DNA of 64,000 nucleotides, taken from the NCBI GenBank assembly GCA_910584655.1, contig CAJUBJ010000002.1, positions 186,001-250,000 of the forward strand, written 5' to 3'. Below, in pieces: positions 41,759-50,555 of the stretch; position 1 is the first letter of the stretch; each line of letters opens with the position of its first letter. Below the pieces are notes generated by a model. The model was not told where the DNA came from and did no database searches. It worked only from the letters and a program-made list of their open reading frames with translations. This DNA comes from an uncultured Bacilli bacterium. GTDB lineage: Bacteria; Bacillota_I; Bacilli_A; RF39; UBA660. The position numbers were made by a program, and so were the translations under genes.

Positions 41759-41787
41759 ATTATATCAATAGAGTTAAAAATAGTAAA
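41759..41787 (-). promoter_or_regulatory. Promoter of the thioredoxin-like gene
   Basis: Minus strand TTTACT (complement of 41782-41787), 17 bases, TATAAT (41759-41764). The leader of about 125 bases contains a hairpin with arms TTAGGTATT and AATGCCTAA (one G-U pair). Confidence 0.5.
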
Positions 41788-41808
41788 ACATATTTTGATT
41801 AACAAGTA

Positions 41809-42927
41809 TTAATCCTCTATTATCTCTTCTATTTTTGGGTCACACTTAGCGTTTTCAAAAGTAAGGTTTTTATCGCCAATTATTATGTCTTTACTTACGT
41901 TTTTATCACAGACTAGAATATTGTATGTTTCAAAATTATAAATAATCGACTCATCTTCTTCACTTTTTGTCTCTGATAAAGCTTGATTATATATTTCATC
42001 AATTTTTAATTTATTTGAAGAAAGTACATACGCTAGTTCATATTTTGTCTCATTAGGATAAGTTACGATAATGTTATCGATACATTGGGTATATATTTTG
42101 TTATTTTCATTTGTATAAATAATGTTTTTTTCTTCAGTACATTTAGAACTACTCGTAGCTGTTATGTTATATTCCTTTAGTTCTATTGTACTTAGTACTT
42201 TACTTTCATACATATAAATTACATATTTATTTCCTTCTATTTCTAAATTTTTTATGATACCTACAACGGTTATTTCGTCATAAACATCATAACTATCTAG
42301 TAATGGAGAATCCTCATTAAATATTATTCTTAAAGTTATATTATCAGCAAATGATACATATCCATTTAATGTGATATCTTTATTTTCATATGGACTCATT
42401 TCAATATAATTTCGTCCTGTTTTTTTGCTTATTTTACCATTTATTTTAACGTATAGATTTTTATAATCGTTATAGTTTTCAACAATTGAGTTTAAAAAAG
42501 AATTTGAATCAATAATATCTATATCTTCAATGTTACACATATAGCCTTTGTTGTTAAATAAATCTACTTTAACATCTGTGTAATTATTTTTATCGCATTG
42601 CCATACTCGTAGACCTATTGCATTATATACACGAGCATTTTCTGTATTTGTTATGTTATAAGCAAATACGGGAATTCTTTTTAATGATACAACTATTATT
42701 CCATCGATAAATAAAGATAATATAAAAAATATAATAAATAAAAAGATGGAACTATTTAATTTTAGTTTGTAGTTTTTTACTAAATTAAATATTAATAATA
42801 ATAGCGATGTTAACCATAATAATGGTCTGATAACACCTGATGTTTCTAAGACAATTGACAATACAATTAGAACGAAACTTATAATTAATAAAATTTTATT
42901 TAACTTTGATTCTTTACTATTTTTCAT
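41809..42927 (-). CDS. Multi-TM protein with extracytoplasmic OB-like domain, unknown
   Basis: A 372-aa product. Three hydrophobic helices lie within the first 85 residues; the rest is extracytoplasmic. Residues about 150-230 look like an OB fold (NLYVKINGKISKKTGRN, TLNGYVSFADNITLRI, YDEITVVGIIKNLEIEGNKY). Several Cys could form disulfides (QCDKN, GYMCNIE, SSKCTEEK, LVCDKN). No family was recognised. TAGGAGAG precedes the ATG. It is upstream of the thioredoxin-like gene, which could serve these disulfides; that link is inference. Confidence 0.7.
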   Translation of the reverse strand: MKNSKESKLNKILLIISFVLIVLSIVLETSGVIRPLLWLTSLLLLIFNLVKNYKLKLNSSIFLFIIFFILSLFIDGIIVVSLKRIPVFAYNITNTENARVYNAIGLRVWQCDKNNYTDVKVDLFNNKGYMCNIEDIDIIDSNSFLNSIVENYNDYKNLYVKINGKISKKTGRNYIEMSPYENKDITLNGYVSFADNITLRIIFNEDSPLLDSYDVYDEITVVGIIKNLEIEGNKYVIYMYESKVLSTIELKEYNITATSSSKCTEEKNIIYTNENNKIYTQCIDNIIVTYPNETKYELAYVLSSNKLKIDEIYNQALSETKSEEDESIIYNFETYNILVCDKNVSKDIIIGDKNLTFENAKCDPKIEEIIED

Positions 42928-42961
42928 ACTTATTCTCTCCTACCATATTAAGTATATAAAA

Positions 42962-42999
42962 AAACATAAAAAAAAGCCATAAATTATTTATCATTTATG
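42962..42999 (-). terminator. Intrinsic terminator of the HU gene
   Basis: CATAAAT (42978-42984) and ATTTATG (42993-42999) pair around an 8-nt loop, followed on the minus strand by a long T run. It lies 24 bases after the stop. Confidence 0.8.
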
Positions 43000-43022
43000 A
43001 CTCTTTTTATATCTTTTTAAAA

Positions 43023-43295
43023 TTAGTTAAGTGCTGATTTTAGTTTGCTTCCAGCTTTGAATGAAGCAACAGTTTTAGCAGGAATACTAATATTTTCTTT
43101 TGTTAATGGATTAATTCCTTCTCTTGCAGCTCTTTCTTTAGCACTGAAAGTACCGAAACCAACTAAAGCAACTTTACCTTCTTTTTTAAGACCTGCTGTA
43201 ATTCCTTCTAATGCAGCATCTAATGCACGAGTTGCATCAGCTTTAGTTAAACCAGCTTTTGCTGCCATAAATTCTACTAATTCTTGTTTTCCCAT
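43023..43295 (-). CDS. hup: DNA-binding protein HU
   Basis: Histone-like nucleoid protein that bends DNA and acts as a dimer. The 90-aa product is full length: KQELVEFMAAKAGLTKADA, ALVGFGTFSAKERAAREGIN, PLTKENISIPAKTVASFKAG, KLKSALN. The ATG at 43293-43295 has GGGAGGT 6 bases upstream; the five extra upstream codons would need a TTG. Codon use is more G+C-rich than its neighbours, as expected for a highly expressed gene. Confidence 0.97.
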   Translation of the reverse strand: MGKQELVEFMAAKAGLTKADATRALDAALEGITAGLKKEGKVALVGFGTFSAKERAAREGINPLTKENISIPAKTVASFKAGSKLKSALN

Positions 43296-43326
43296 GATTT
43301 TACCTCCCAATAAAATTTCTTTTAAT

Positions 43327-43380
43327 TGTAAGGGATTAGCCTTACATATTAAAAATATCAGAAATAGCTGGTTAAATCAA
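43327..43380 (-). promoter_or_regulatory. HU promoter and leader hairpin
   Basis: Minus strand TTGATT (complement of 43375-43380), 17 bases, TATTTT (43352-43357). The leader then forms a 7-bp hairpin with arms TGTAAGG and CCTTACA (43327-43346). The ribosome site follows. Confidence 0.45.
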
Positions 43381-43477
43381 GATAAATTGCGTATTTTCTT
43401 TAAAAATCTATAAATTTAAGTCAAGTTTCTGAAAAAAATTGAATATTTTTATAGTTATATTAATTTTTAAATATTTA

Positions 43478-43933
43478 TTATATAGATATTTCTCCAGATA
43501 TTATTTTGTCAATAATTACTTCTGCTCTTGATTCAAGTTGTGGGAGTTTATTTAAAGAAAAGAATTTTAATTCTTTACTTTCATTATCAGAATCTTCAAT
43601 TTCTCCGCTGTAGTTTTTAACTTTAAATAGAACTATAACTGTACACATTTTGTCTCCATTGGGATATTCAAAATAATAATCTTTTCCAGATAAGATATCA
43701 ACTAATTGTAAATCTTCAGCAGTTATTCCTGCTTCTTCTTTTAATTCTCTGATAGCAGTTGTTTTTATATCTTCATATAATTCCATAGACCCTCCTGGAA
43801 TTCCCCATGTATTGGTATCACTTCTTAAATTCAATAATAATTCATTTTTTTCATTAAAAACTAAAGTAGTTGCTCCAACCCCAATTATAGGGGCATGTCC
43901 AACATATTTTCTCAAATTCATTATATAACTCAT
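43478..43933 (-). CDS. Nudix hydrolase
   Basis: A 151-aa Nudix protein with a full box: G-x5-E-x7-REL-x-EEAG-I, read as GGSMELYEDIKTTAIRELKE followed by EAGI. It hydrolyses a nucleoside-diphosphate-linked substrate that cannot be inferred. The N-terminal GVGATTLVFNEKNELLLNLR and NTWGIPGGSMEL resemble ADP-ribose/NTP-type Nudix enzymes. GGAGGAG precedes the ATG. It stands alone. Confidence 0.9.
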   Translation of the reverse strand: MSYIMNLRKYVGHAPIIGVGATTLVFNEKNELLLNLRSDTNTWGIPGGSMELYEDIKTTAIRELKEEAGITAEDLQLVDILSGKDYYFEYPNGDKMCTVIVLFKVKNYSGEIEDSDNESKELKFFSLNKLPQLESRAEVIIDKIISGEISI

Positions 43934-44032
43934 TTATTTCTCCTCCACTAAAGAAAGTTTATAAATAGCATTTTATCATTCTTACTTTGTTTTTTAAAGT
44001 TTATATAATATGATTTATCAGAAACTTGTCAC

Positions 44033-44060
44033 AAAAAAAGCATTGATATATCAATGCTTT
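44033..44060 (-). terminator. Intrinsic terminator of the zinc-ribbon membrane protein gene
   Basis: AAAGCATTGATATATCAATGCTTT (44037-44060) is a perfect palindrome, followed by T7 on the minus strand. It ends one base before the stop codon. Confidence 0.85.
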
Positions 44061-44061
44061 A

Positions 44062-45492
44062 TTAGTTTTCTATTTCAGGAGTTGGATTTTCATTTGGTGT
44101 TTGTGGCGTATTTTCTGGTGGTGTTAGATTTTCTTCTTTATTTTCAACATTTTCATCAGAGGTATTTTCTCCATTGTTTTCATTATTATCTACAATAGGT
44201 GGTTCTTCTTTTGGCTTATTAGATTCATTTACAACTCCCCTATAGATATTGAAGATATCGCTATACATATCCATTGTACTAATTGCTTTTATTGATTCAT
44301 CTGAATATGCAATGGTTCCCATCATTTCTGTTATATCTGCTTCATATTTAGTTTTACTATCTTCACTTTGGTAAACAATTGTTACTCCTAAAGTTAAGTT
44401 AGAGCCTCCACCAATAAAATATATTTGTACTGGCAAATCATTAAATTTTGCATTTACTGAATATGCGTCTTTTGCACTTATTGATAATTCTGTTACTTCA
44501 GAATTTTCAAATGAACTATTTTTTAAGATAGACTCTATCATTTCTTTAGAAATATTTTGAATGTTACTTGATGAATGATCTAATTTTATTGCAACTGTTT
44601 CACTTGAGTTTGTTAATATAACGTTTGTCCCATCTTCATTTATTAGCCAACCTTCTGGTAATTCAAACTTGTATCCATTTGAAGTTACTGACGTCATTGC
44701 TATTGGTTCTTCTGGTTGAGGTGTTTGGACTTTGTTTGTTTTTAGTCCTTTTCCCATTGTCATATATAGTGCTACTCCTGCAACTAGTAATAAGACTACA
44801 AAAGATATTGCAAGAACATTTTTATTACCTTTTTTCTTAGGTTTTTGTTTAGCCTGTGTAGGGGCATTTACAACTGTTTGATTAGGTACTATTGATGTAT
44901 TATTTCCATTCAAAGAAGATGGAATACTTGGGATTGGTGATTGTGCATCTATCGGAGCAATTGTAGGTGCTATGGAACTGATTTGTGTTGCTTCTACTGG
45001 TGCTTGTTTAATATTTTGTGTTGCTACATTATTTACTGGTGCTTGTTGCTCTTGTACAACCTTAACTTCTCCTTGAACAGCTTGTTGTGGGGCACTTTTT
45101 TCTATTTGTTGTATAGGCGTCTCATTTGTTTGTGCTGGCGTTTGAACTGCAGAAGCCACTTCTATTGATTGGGATTGCACTACGTTATCATTAGTTTTTT
45201 GTTGAACTGTTTGAGCAGGTGTAGTTTGAACTTCTGTTGCATTAACTGGCTCTATAACAATTTCAGATTTATTTTCAGTTTGTATTTGATTATTTATATT
45301 TTTTACTTGAGATGGTTCATTTATTGCAGGTGATACTGTTTGAGTAGCGACTGGCTTAGAAACAGAATTTACAACAACATTGCTTTGTACTGGAGTTGCA
45401 TTAGATTCTGACGCTATATTAGTACCACATATTGGGCATGATGTTACCCCTGCTTGTAATGGATTTCCACATTTTGGACAATTATTCATCAT
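44062..45492 (-). CDS. Zinc-ribbon, Gln/Val-rich linker, single-TM protein
   Basis: A 476-aa protein. The N-terminus is a zinc ribbon (CPKCGNPLQ, CPICGTN; four Cys at 5, 8, 19, 22), then about 200 residues of low-complexity linker rich in Gln, Val, Pro, Thr and Ala, a TM at about 226-246, an extracytoplasmic domain (SNGYKFELPEGWLINEDGT, SNLTLGVTIVYQS), and a C-terminal tail rich in Asn, Glu and Pro. The layout matches zinc-ribbon-anchored surface proteins of Bacillota. No catalytic motif. AGGAGG precedes the ATG. Confidence 0.75.
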   Translation of the reverse strand: MMNNCPKCGNPLQAGVTSCPICGTNIASESNATPVQSNVVVNSVSKPVATQTVSPAINEPSQVKNINNQIQTENKSEIVIEPVNATEVQTTPAQTVQQKTNDNVVQSQSIEVASAVQTPAQTNETPIQQIEKSAPQQAVQGEVKVVQEQQAPVNNVATQNIKQAPVEATQISSIAPTIAPIDAQSPIPSIPSSLNGNNTSIVPNQTVVNAPTQAKQKPKKKGNKNVLAISFVVLLLVAGVALYMTMGKGLKTNKVQTPQPEEPIAMTSVTSNGYKFELPEGWLINEDGTNVILTNSSETVAIKLDHSSSNIQNISKEMIESILKNSSFENSEVTELSISAKDAYSVNAKFNDLPVQIYFIGGGSNLTLGVTIVYQSEDSKTKYEADITEMMGTIAYSDESIKAISTMDMYSDIFNIYRGVVNESNKPKEEPPIVDNNENNGENTSDENVENKEENLTPPENTPQTPNENPTPEIEN

Positions 45493-45541
45493 GTTGTTTC
45501 CTCCTATTGTATATTACTTACATTATAATATAAAAAATAAG

Positions 45542-45575
45542 AAAAAGCCATAGTATTTTTTATATAACTATAGCT
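45542..45575 (-). terminator. Intrinsic terminator of spoIVA
   Basis: Minus-strand AGCTATAGT and ACTATGGCT (45546-45575) form a 9-bp stem with one G-U and are followed by a T run. The stop lies in the loop region. Confidence 0.7.
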
Positions 45576-47038
45576 ATTAAATTATTTGAACCTTTATTAA
45601 CTATTTTTGTTACTGTTTGAGACAACTTATATCTTGTTGATTCTGGCACGACTGATAATTTAGCTTGAATTCCTTCTTTTACAATAACATCTAGGCTTCG
45701 ACCAAATATTTCACTACGCCAAATATTTTCAGGATTGGTTTCATAATCTTTCATTAAATAATTAATTAATTCTTTACTTTGTAGTTCACTACCAATAATT
45801 GGTTCAAAAACACTTATAACATCCGCTTTAATAATATGATATGATGCCGCTGTTGCTTTTAATTTAACTCCAAAACGGCTTCCTTGTTTAACGATTGATG
45901 GTGTTTCTAATTGCATATCTTTTAAATTAGGGTAAACAATCCCATAGCCTGTTTGCTTGGCTGTTTTTAATGCTGTTTTTATCATTTCTGTTTCTTCTTT
46001 ACTTTCTTTATAGGAAGAGAATATTTTTAGCATTCCAGCTTTAGTATTAACGGTATCTCCCATCATTTCATTTAAAACTTCATTATATAAAGAATCGTCA
46101 CTATCTAAATTTACATTGACTATTCCTGTTGCAGTATCTACATTACTTATATACGCTTTACTAATATATTTACTATCTTTGTAATAATTTAGAATATCAT
46201 CAACATCTTTTATTTTATTAACACTTATTGTACTAGATTTTATTTTATTTATATATTCTTCTTTGACTGCATGATTATTTGGTAAAATATGAACCCATTC
46301 TGGCAATTTAATATCAATGCTTAAAACTGGGAACTCATATAATGCTGATTTTAATATGTCATAAATTTCATATTCTGTCATAGTTTCTACACTGATTGGA
46401 AGAACTGGTACATTATGTTCTTCTCTTAATGAATTGGCAAGTTTTTGGGTTTTATCTGATTCAGGTTCTGAGCTATTTAATACAACTATAAATGGTTTAT
46501 TAATACTTTTTAATTCTGAGATGACTTTATTTTCTGCTTCAATATAGCTTTCTCTTTTAATTTCACCAAATGAGCCATCTGTTGTGACAACAATTCCAAT
46601 AGTAGCATGATCCCTGATTACCTTTTCAGTACCAATTTCAGCTGCTGTTTCAAAGTTAACAGGTTCTTTAAACCATGGTGTTAAGACCATTCTTGGATTT
46701 CCATTTTCGTCTTCATAACCATTAGAACCTGGAACAATGTAGCCTACACAATCAATTAATTTAATATTAGTACTAAATTCTTCTACTTTAATTGTGGCAC
46801 CATTACTTGGTACAAATTTTGGTTCTGTTGTCATAATTGTTTTGCCTTGAGCACTTTGTGGCATTTCATCTAAACAGTGTTTTTTTTCGTACTCATCAGC
46901 AATATTAGGTACAACTAAATTTTCGATAAATCTCTTGATAAAGGTAGACTTACCTGTTCTAACAGCACCAACAACTCCTAAGTATATTTCACCATTACCC
47001 CTTTTAGAAATAGATTCTATAATTTTGTTATCTTTCAA
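45560..47038 (-). CDS. spoIVA: Stage IV sporulation protein A, SpoIVA (TTG start)
   Basis: ATPase that polymerises on the forespore surface as the base of the spore coat and is needed for cortex assembly. The 492-aa length equals that of the family. Visible: Walker A GAVRTGKST, PQSAQGKTIMTTEPKFVP, VKLIDCVGY-like LIDCVGYIVPGSNGYEDENG, TPWFKEPV and the conserved C-terminal region ending NNLIAIVI. The start is TTG at 47036-47038, with AGGGGTG 6 bases upstream; no ATG with a ribosome site is nearby. It has its own terminator and is not clearly in an operon. Confidence 0.97.
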   Translation of the reverse strand: MKDNKIIESISKRGNGEIYLGVVGAVRTGKSTFIKRFIENLVVPNIADEYEKKHCLDEMPQSAQGKTIMTTEPKFVPSNGATIKVEEFSTNIKLIDCVGYIVPGSNGYEDENGNPRMVLTPWFKEPVNFETAAEIGTEKVIRDHATIGIVVTTDGSFGEIKRESYIEAENKVISELKSINKPFIVVLNSSEPESDKTQKLANSLREEHNVPVLPISVETMTEYEIYDILKSALYEFPVLSIDIKLPEWVHILPNNHAVKEEYINKIKSSTISVNKIKDVDDILNYYKDSKYISKAYISNVDTATGIVNVNLDSDDSLYNEVLNEMMGDTVNTKAGMLKIFSSYKESKEETEMIKTALKTAKQTGYGIVYPNLKDMQLETPSIVKQGSRFGVKLKATAASYHIIKADVISVFEPIIGSELQSKELINYLMKDYETNPENIWRSEIFGRSLDVIVKEGIQAKLSVVPESTRYKLSQTVTKIVNKGSNNLIAIVI

Positions 47039-47098
47039 TATAACACCCCTATCATTTCTAATTAAGTTTATGAACTAATATTTTTTTTAGAACAAAAG

Positions 47099-47122
47099 AA
47101 AAAAATTAGTTAAATACTAATT
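47099..47122 (-). terminator. Intrinsic terminator of the 238-aa zinc-ribbon gene
   Basis: AATTAGT (47104-47110) and ACTAATT (47116-47122) form a 7-bp stem including the stop codon, with a T run on the minus strand. Confidence 0.75.
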
Positions 47123-47833
47123 TTCATATACATCATCTATTTTCCATATTTTAGAAGTTGTAATCATTATTCCTGTTCCACAATATGGACACGATTTAAC
47201 ACCTAGTTCTTTTATAGGAGCACCACAATTCTTACAATTTAAAGAAACACCATATTCACCATCGACATTGTCTTCATTATAAACATAAATCATATTTGTA
47301 TTAAAACGAGTTTGAATTTTTTTCTTTACTTTTTTAGATTCTTTAATATACTCAAGAGATGATTGAAAAGTAATAACGCATGTTCCTTTGTTATTTTTAT
47401 AAGAATTTATAACTGTACGATGTATTTTCATTGAATGAATAGACTCTTGCTTGTTATTTAAGCTTTCTATCTCATGAAGAATTTTTGAAGTTAATTTATC
47501 ACTAGCATTTTCTATAGACTGAATCTTTTTCTTTTCTAAAGATTTAAAATATTTAATTAAAGTATTATCTACACTTGATTTTATACTATCAATTTCTAAC
47601 TCTGGAAAATCTTTTTTTATTTTTGGTATTAATACTGAGTCCATACTTGAAACTGATTTTGGTGTTTCAGATAGTTCTAGTTCTTGATTTTTAAATCCTT
47701 CTATAATATTGGAAGTGCCAAATACTTGTTTAGAAATGTTTGATAACTTATTTTTCATATAAATAAATACTCCAACAAGAATAATCATTATAATTGAAAC
47801 TACAATAAGAATTATTAATACTGTAAAATCCAT
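47117..47833 (-). CDS. Single-TM protein with Tim44-like region and C-terminal zinc ribbon
   Basis: A 238-aa product. The N-terminal TM (about residues 5-27) is followed by a helical region and a beta-rich domain that resembles a Tim44-like fold (IPKIKKDFPELEIDSIKSSV, CVITFQSSLEYIKES). The end is a zinc ribbon with CKNCGAPIKELGVKSCPYCG. It is probably cytoplasmic and membrane-tethered. Function is unknown. GGTGAT precedes the ATG. Its terminator separates it from spoIVA downstream. Confidence 0.7.
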   Translation of the reverse strand: MDFTVLIILIVVSIIMIILVGVFIYMKNKLSNISKQVFGTSNIIEGFKNQELELSETPKSVSSMDSVLIPKIKKDFPELEIDSIKSSVDNTLIKYFKSLEKKKIQSIENASDKLTSKILHEIESLNNKQESIHSMKIHRTVINSYKNNKGTCVITFQSSLEYIKESKKVKKKIQTRFNTNMIYVYNEDNVDGEYGVSLNCKNCGAPIKELGVKSCPYCGTGIMITTSKIWKIDDVYEN

Positions 47834-47921
47834 ACTATCACCATATGAATTATATCATAAATATTATCAATATTTAAAGTAATCATTTACATAAAAATAA
47901 AAAGCATTAAAATATGATATA

Positions 47922-47930
47922 TGTTATAAT
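47922..47930 (+). promoter_or_regulatory. Extended -10 promoter of the DUF3137-like gene
   Basis: TGTTATAAT (TGnTATAAT form), 34 bases before the ATG at 47965; no clear -35. The same 9-mer precedes the next gene. Confidence 0.5.
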
Positions 47931-47964
47931 AGTTTAGAAATATAAAATAAAAGGAGAATAAGTT

Positions 47965-48957
47965 ATGTTAGATAAAACAACAATAATTATTATGGTTATA
48001 ATGATATTCATTATTACTCTTTGTTCTCTTTTTAGAAAACTTGAACGAAGGAGAGCACGTAAAGGACCTCTTGGAAAATATATTAGATTAATAGAGTCTT
48101 GCCAAGAATTACAGCAATTAAGTCAGAAGCATTCTTTTTATCTTGATGTCTGCTTAGTATCATTTATTTCTTTTTGTTATTTCTTTTTTTTCGGAGTTAG
48201 AAAAAAAGATGCCTTTTTTCTTGTAATAGCATTTGGTTTGTTAATTTTCTCGTTAATACTTATGACTAAAATTTTAGGCATATCAAATATATATAATAGT
48301 AAATATAAAGATCAAATAGTAAAAAAAATATTTCAATATGAAAGAACTGATTTACAATATTTTCCTTATGCAGGTATTAATCAAAAGGATTATGAAGAAA
48401 CTAGGTTTAATAAATTTGATAAATTTGAAAGTGAAGATTTAATACAAGGTTTTTTACCTAAAGGTAATAGATTTGTTTTATCAGATGTTATTACATATTT
48501 AAAGGTTGATTATCAAAAAACTAATGTATCTACTTATAGTCAAAATTTTCATGGTGCAGTAGCAATTTTAGACTTAAAAAAAAGTATTGAAAGTTCATTG
48601 TATGTCTTGGATAAAACTTTTCTCGCTATTCCTAATGAATATAATATTGATGTAGAAAACAAGAGGTTTGTAAAGGAATATGACATTATTGCAAGCAATA
48701 AATTAATAGCAAAAAAACTATTAAATAAAGTTACGATTGATAAGATATTAGAATTAAAAGATAAATATAAAATATCTTTTGAAATAAATATAAATAATGC
48801 TGTAATTTATTTTAGATTTCACAGCAAGAATTTATTTAATCCTTCTATTACTGATACTCAACAAGAGGCAAAAAGAATTTGTCAATATTTTGAAATTATT
48901 GATGATATGATAGATATTATGAATAATATGTGTAGTGTTATAGAAGATTCAATTTGA
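47965..48957 (+). CDS. DUF3137-like two-TM membrane protein
   Basis: A 330-aa product. An N-terminal TM (residues 5-21) is followed by a polar stretch and a TM hairpin at about 66-106, then a large soluble domain. The soluble part resembles DUF3137 (YNSKYKDQIVKKIFQYER, SEDLIQGFLPKGNRFVLSDV, FHGAVAILDLKKS). Function is unknown. It ends with a TGA stop, direct evidence for the standard genetic code. AAGGAG precedes the ATG. It lies just upstream of the sortase gene on the same strand, each with its own extended -10. Confidence 0.7.
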   Translation: MLDKTTIIIMVIMIFIITLCSLFRKLERRRARKGPLGKYIRLIESCQELQQLSQKHSFYLDVCLVSFISFCYFFFFGVRKKDAFFLVIAFGLLIFSLILMTKILGISNIYNSKYKDQIVKKIFQYERTDLQYFPYAGINQKDYEETRFNKFDKFESEDLIQGFLPKGNRFVLSDVITYLKVDYQKTNVSTYSQNFHGAVAILDLKKSIESSLYVLDKTFLAIPNEYNIDVENKRFVKEYDIIASNKLIAKKLLNKVTIDKILELKDKYKISFEININNAVIYFRFHSKNLFNPSITDTQQEAKRICQYFEIIDDMIDIMNNMCSVIEDSI

Positions 48958-48978
48958 TATATTAATTTATTTAAAATA

Positions 48979-48987
48979 TGTTATAAT
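48979..48987 (+). promoter_or_regulatory. Extended -10 promoter of the sortase gene
   Basis: TGTTATAAT lies 30 bases before the start at 49018, just after the upstream gene's stop. TTGATA occurs at 48954-48959, but its spacing is too long for a -35. Confidence 0.5.
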
Positions 48988-49017
48988 TATTTTATATTAT
49001 ATGGAGGTATGTTTAGT

Positions 49018-50523
49018 ATGGAAAAAAATAAAAATAATTTAGATACAGAAGTTCATATTGAACAAATAAATCCTCGTACAGAGCTAAATGATCTTGAAAA
49101 AACTGCTATTTTTCAATTTAAAATTGAGAAAGAAGAAGAACTTAGTAAAACAACCCAATTTAAAATGTTAAATTCAAAGAATAAAAAAGATAAAGAAATT
49201 GATTTACCTAAGAAAAGGTTAAGTTTGGGAGAGACAATAAAACTTAAGATAAGTGATTTAAGAGCTGCTATAAATGAAGATGATTTACCTAAAAAAAAGA
49301 AATCATTATATGATACAGTAATTATTACATTAAATGATATTATTAATAATAATAGTTCATTAAGAAAAAGCACTTTAAAAAAAGTAACTAATATTGAAAA
49401 AACAAATAATAATAAAAAAAGATTTCGTCTTAGATTTCATAAAGATATAACAAAAGTTAAAAATTTTAAGTTAAATGTTGATAGTGAAGAGTTTGGAGAA
49501 CAACTATATAATTTAAATAGACTTGCTCTTACTAATTTAAGTAAAATAAATCATGGAGAGATAAGAAAGTATAGTAAAGTTCCTAAAATTAAAAATGTTG
49601 AAAAGATTCATGTAAGTAAAAGTAATTATTTATTATATCAAAAGCAATTAAGTAAGTTTGCAATTAATAAGCTTTATTATAAATATGCTCCTAAGGAGTC
49701 AAAAAAGTATAAAATATATAAATTTAGTGTTATTTTATCAAGTTTATTACTTATTATATCTAGTTTAGTTATTGTAGATTGGTTTTTACAAGGAGTATCA
49801 ACTAACAATTTAAGTAATGCTTTAGTTGAAGATACTAAAGTAGAAGAAGTTGATGATGGCAGTTTATATAATATAGAAGTTCCTGAACCCGAAATTGATA
49901 TGGAATATAGTAGTAAAGAATCATTATATTGGAAATATTTAAATACCCCACTTTCTTCTGTTGATTTTACTGATTTATTGAAACAAAATGAAGATACTAT
50001 TGGTTGGTTGATTGTTAATAATACTAATGTTAATTATCCAGTTGTTCAAACAACAAATAATGATTATTATTTAAAACATTCTTTTGATGGTTCAAATAAT
50101 GGCGCTGGTTGGGTTTATGCTGATTTTAGAGATAACTTTAATGAACTAAGTAAAAATACAGTTATTTATGCTCATGGCCGAAAAGATAAAGTTATGTTTG
50201 GCTCATTAACTAATACATTGGATAAGAAATGGTATGAAAATAAAGATAATCAAATAATTCAGTTTTCAACTTTAAAATATAATACAATGTGGCAAATTAT
50301 TTCGATTTATAAGATACAGGCTGAGTCTTATTATATTACTACTGATTTTAGTAGTGATAGTTCTTATGAAACATTTATTAAGACAATGAAAGATAGAAGT
50401 ATTTATGACTTTGGTATTGATGTAACTAAAGATGATAAATTACTTACTTTATCTACTTGTTATAATGATAATGGTATTAGATTAGTAGTACAAGCTAAAT
50501 TAGTTAAAATTCAAGAAAGATAA
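49018..50523 (+). CDS. Class B sortase with long repeat-bearing cytoplasmic extension
   Basis: Transpeptidase that attaches surface proteins to the cell wall, 501 aa. The C-terminal 200 residues are a sortase B domain: NNTNVNYPVVQTTNNDYYL, the catalytic His in VIYAHGRKD, Cys in LSTCYND and Arg in GIRLVVQ. The TM is at about residues 236-254 of the product. Before it are about 235 cytoplasmic residues, far more than usual, with a tandem repeat (DLPKKRLSLGETIKLKISDL and DLPKKKKSLYDTVIITLNDI). The ATG at 49018 has GGAGGT 9 bases upstream; the ATG at 49009 is too close. Substrates are not visible here. Confidence 0.9.
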   Translation: MEKNKNNLDTEVHIEQINPRTELNDLEKTAIFQFKIEKEEELSKTTQFKMLNSKNKKDKEIDLPKKRLSLGETIKLKISDLRAAINEDDLPKKKKSLYDTVIITLNDIINNNSSLRKSTLKKVTNIEKTNNNKKRFRLRFHKDITKVKNFKLNVDSEEFGEQLYNLNRLALTNLSKINHGEIRKYSKVPKIKNVEKIHVSKSNYLLYQKQLSKFAINKLYYKYAPKESKKYKIYKFSVILSSLLLIISSLVIVDWFLQGVSTNNLSNALVEDTKVEEVDDGSLYNIEVPEPEIDMEYSSKESLYWKYLNTPLSSVDFTDLLKQNEDTIGWLIVNNTNVNYPVVQTTNNDYYLKHSFDGSNNGAGWVYADFRDNFNELSKNTVIYAHGRKDKVMFGSLTNTLDKKWYENKDNQIIQFSTLKYNTMWQIISIYKIQAESYYITTDFSSDSSYETFIKTMKDRSIYDFGIDVTKDDKLLTLSTCYNDNGIRLVVQAKLVKIQER

Positions 50524-50555
50524 AAAAACAAGGAATAAATTTCCTTGCTTTTTTT
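50522..50555. terminator. Bidirectional terminator between sortase and fhs
   Basis: CAAGGAA (50529-50535) and TTCCTTG (50541-50547) with A7 before and T7 after. It serves two convergent genes. Confidence 0.85.

Noticed and set aside
43045..43413. Plus-strand open frame opposite the HU gene
   Set aside because: Antisense shadow of a highly conserved gene; no ribosome site.
47040..47080. SigE-type promoter for spoIVA (CATAAACT at a -10 position)
   Set aside because: No matching -35 (ATATT) at 13-15 bases; the nearby ATATT is only 4 bases upstream.
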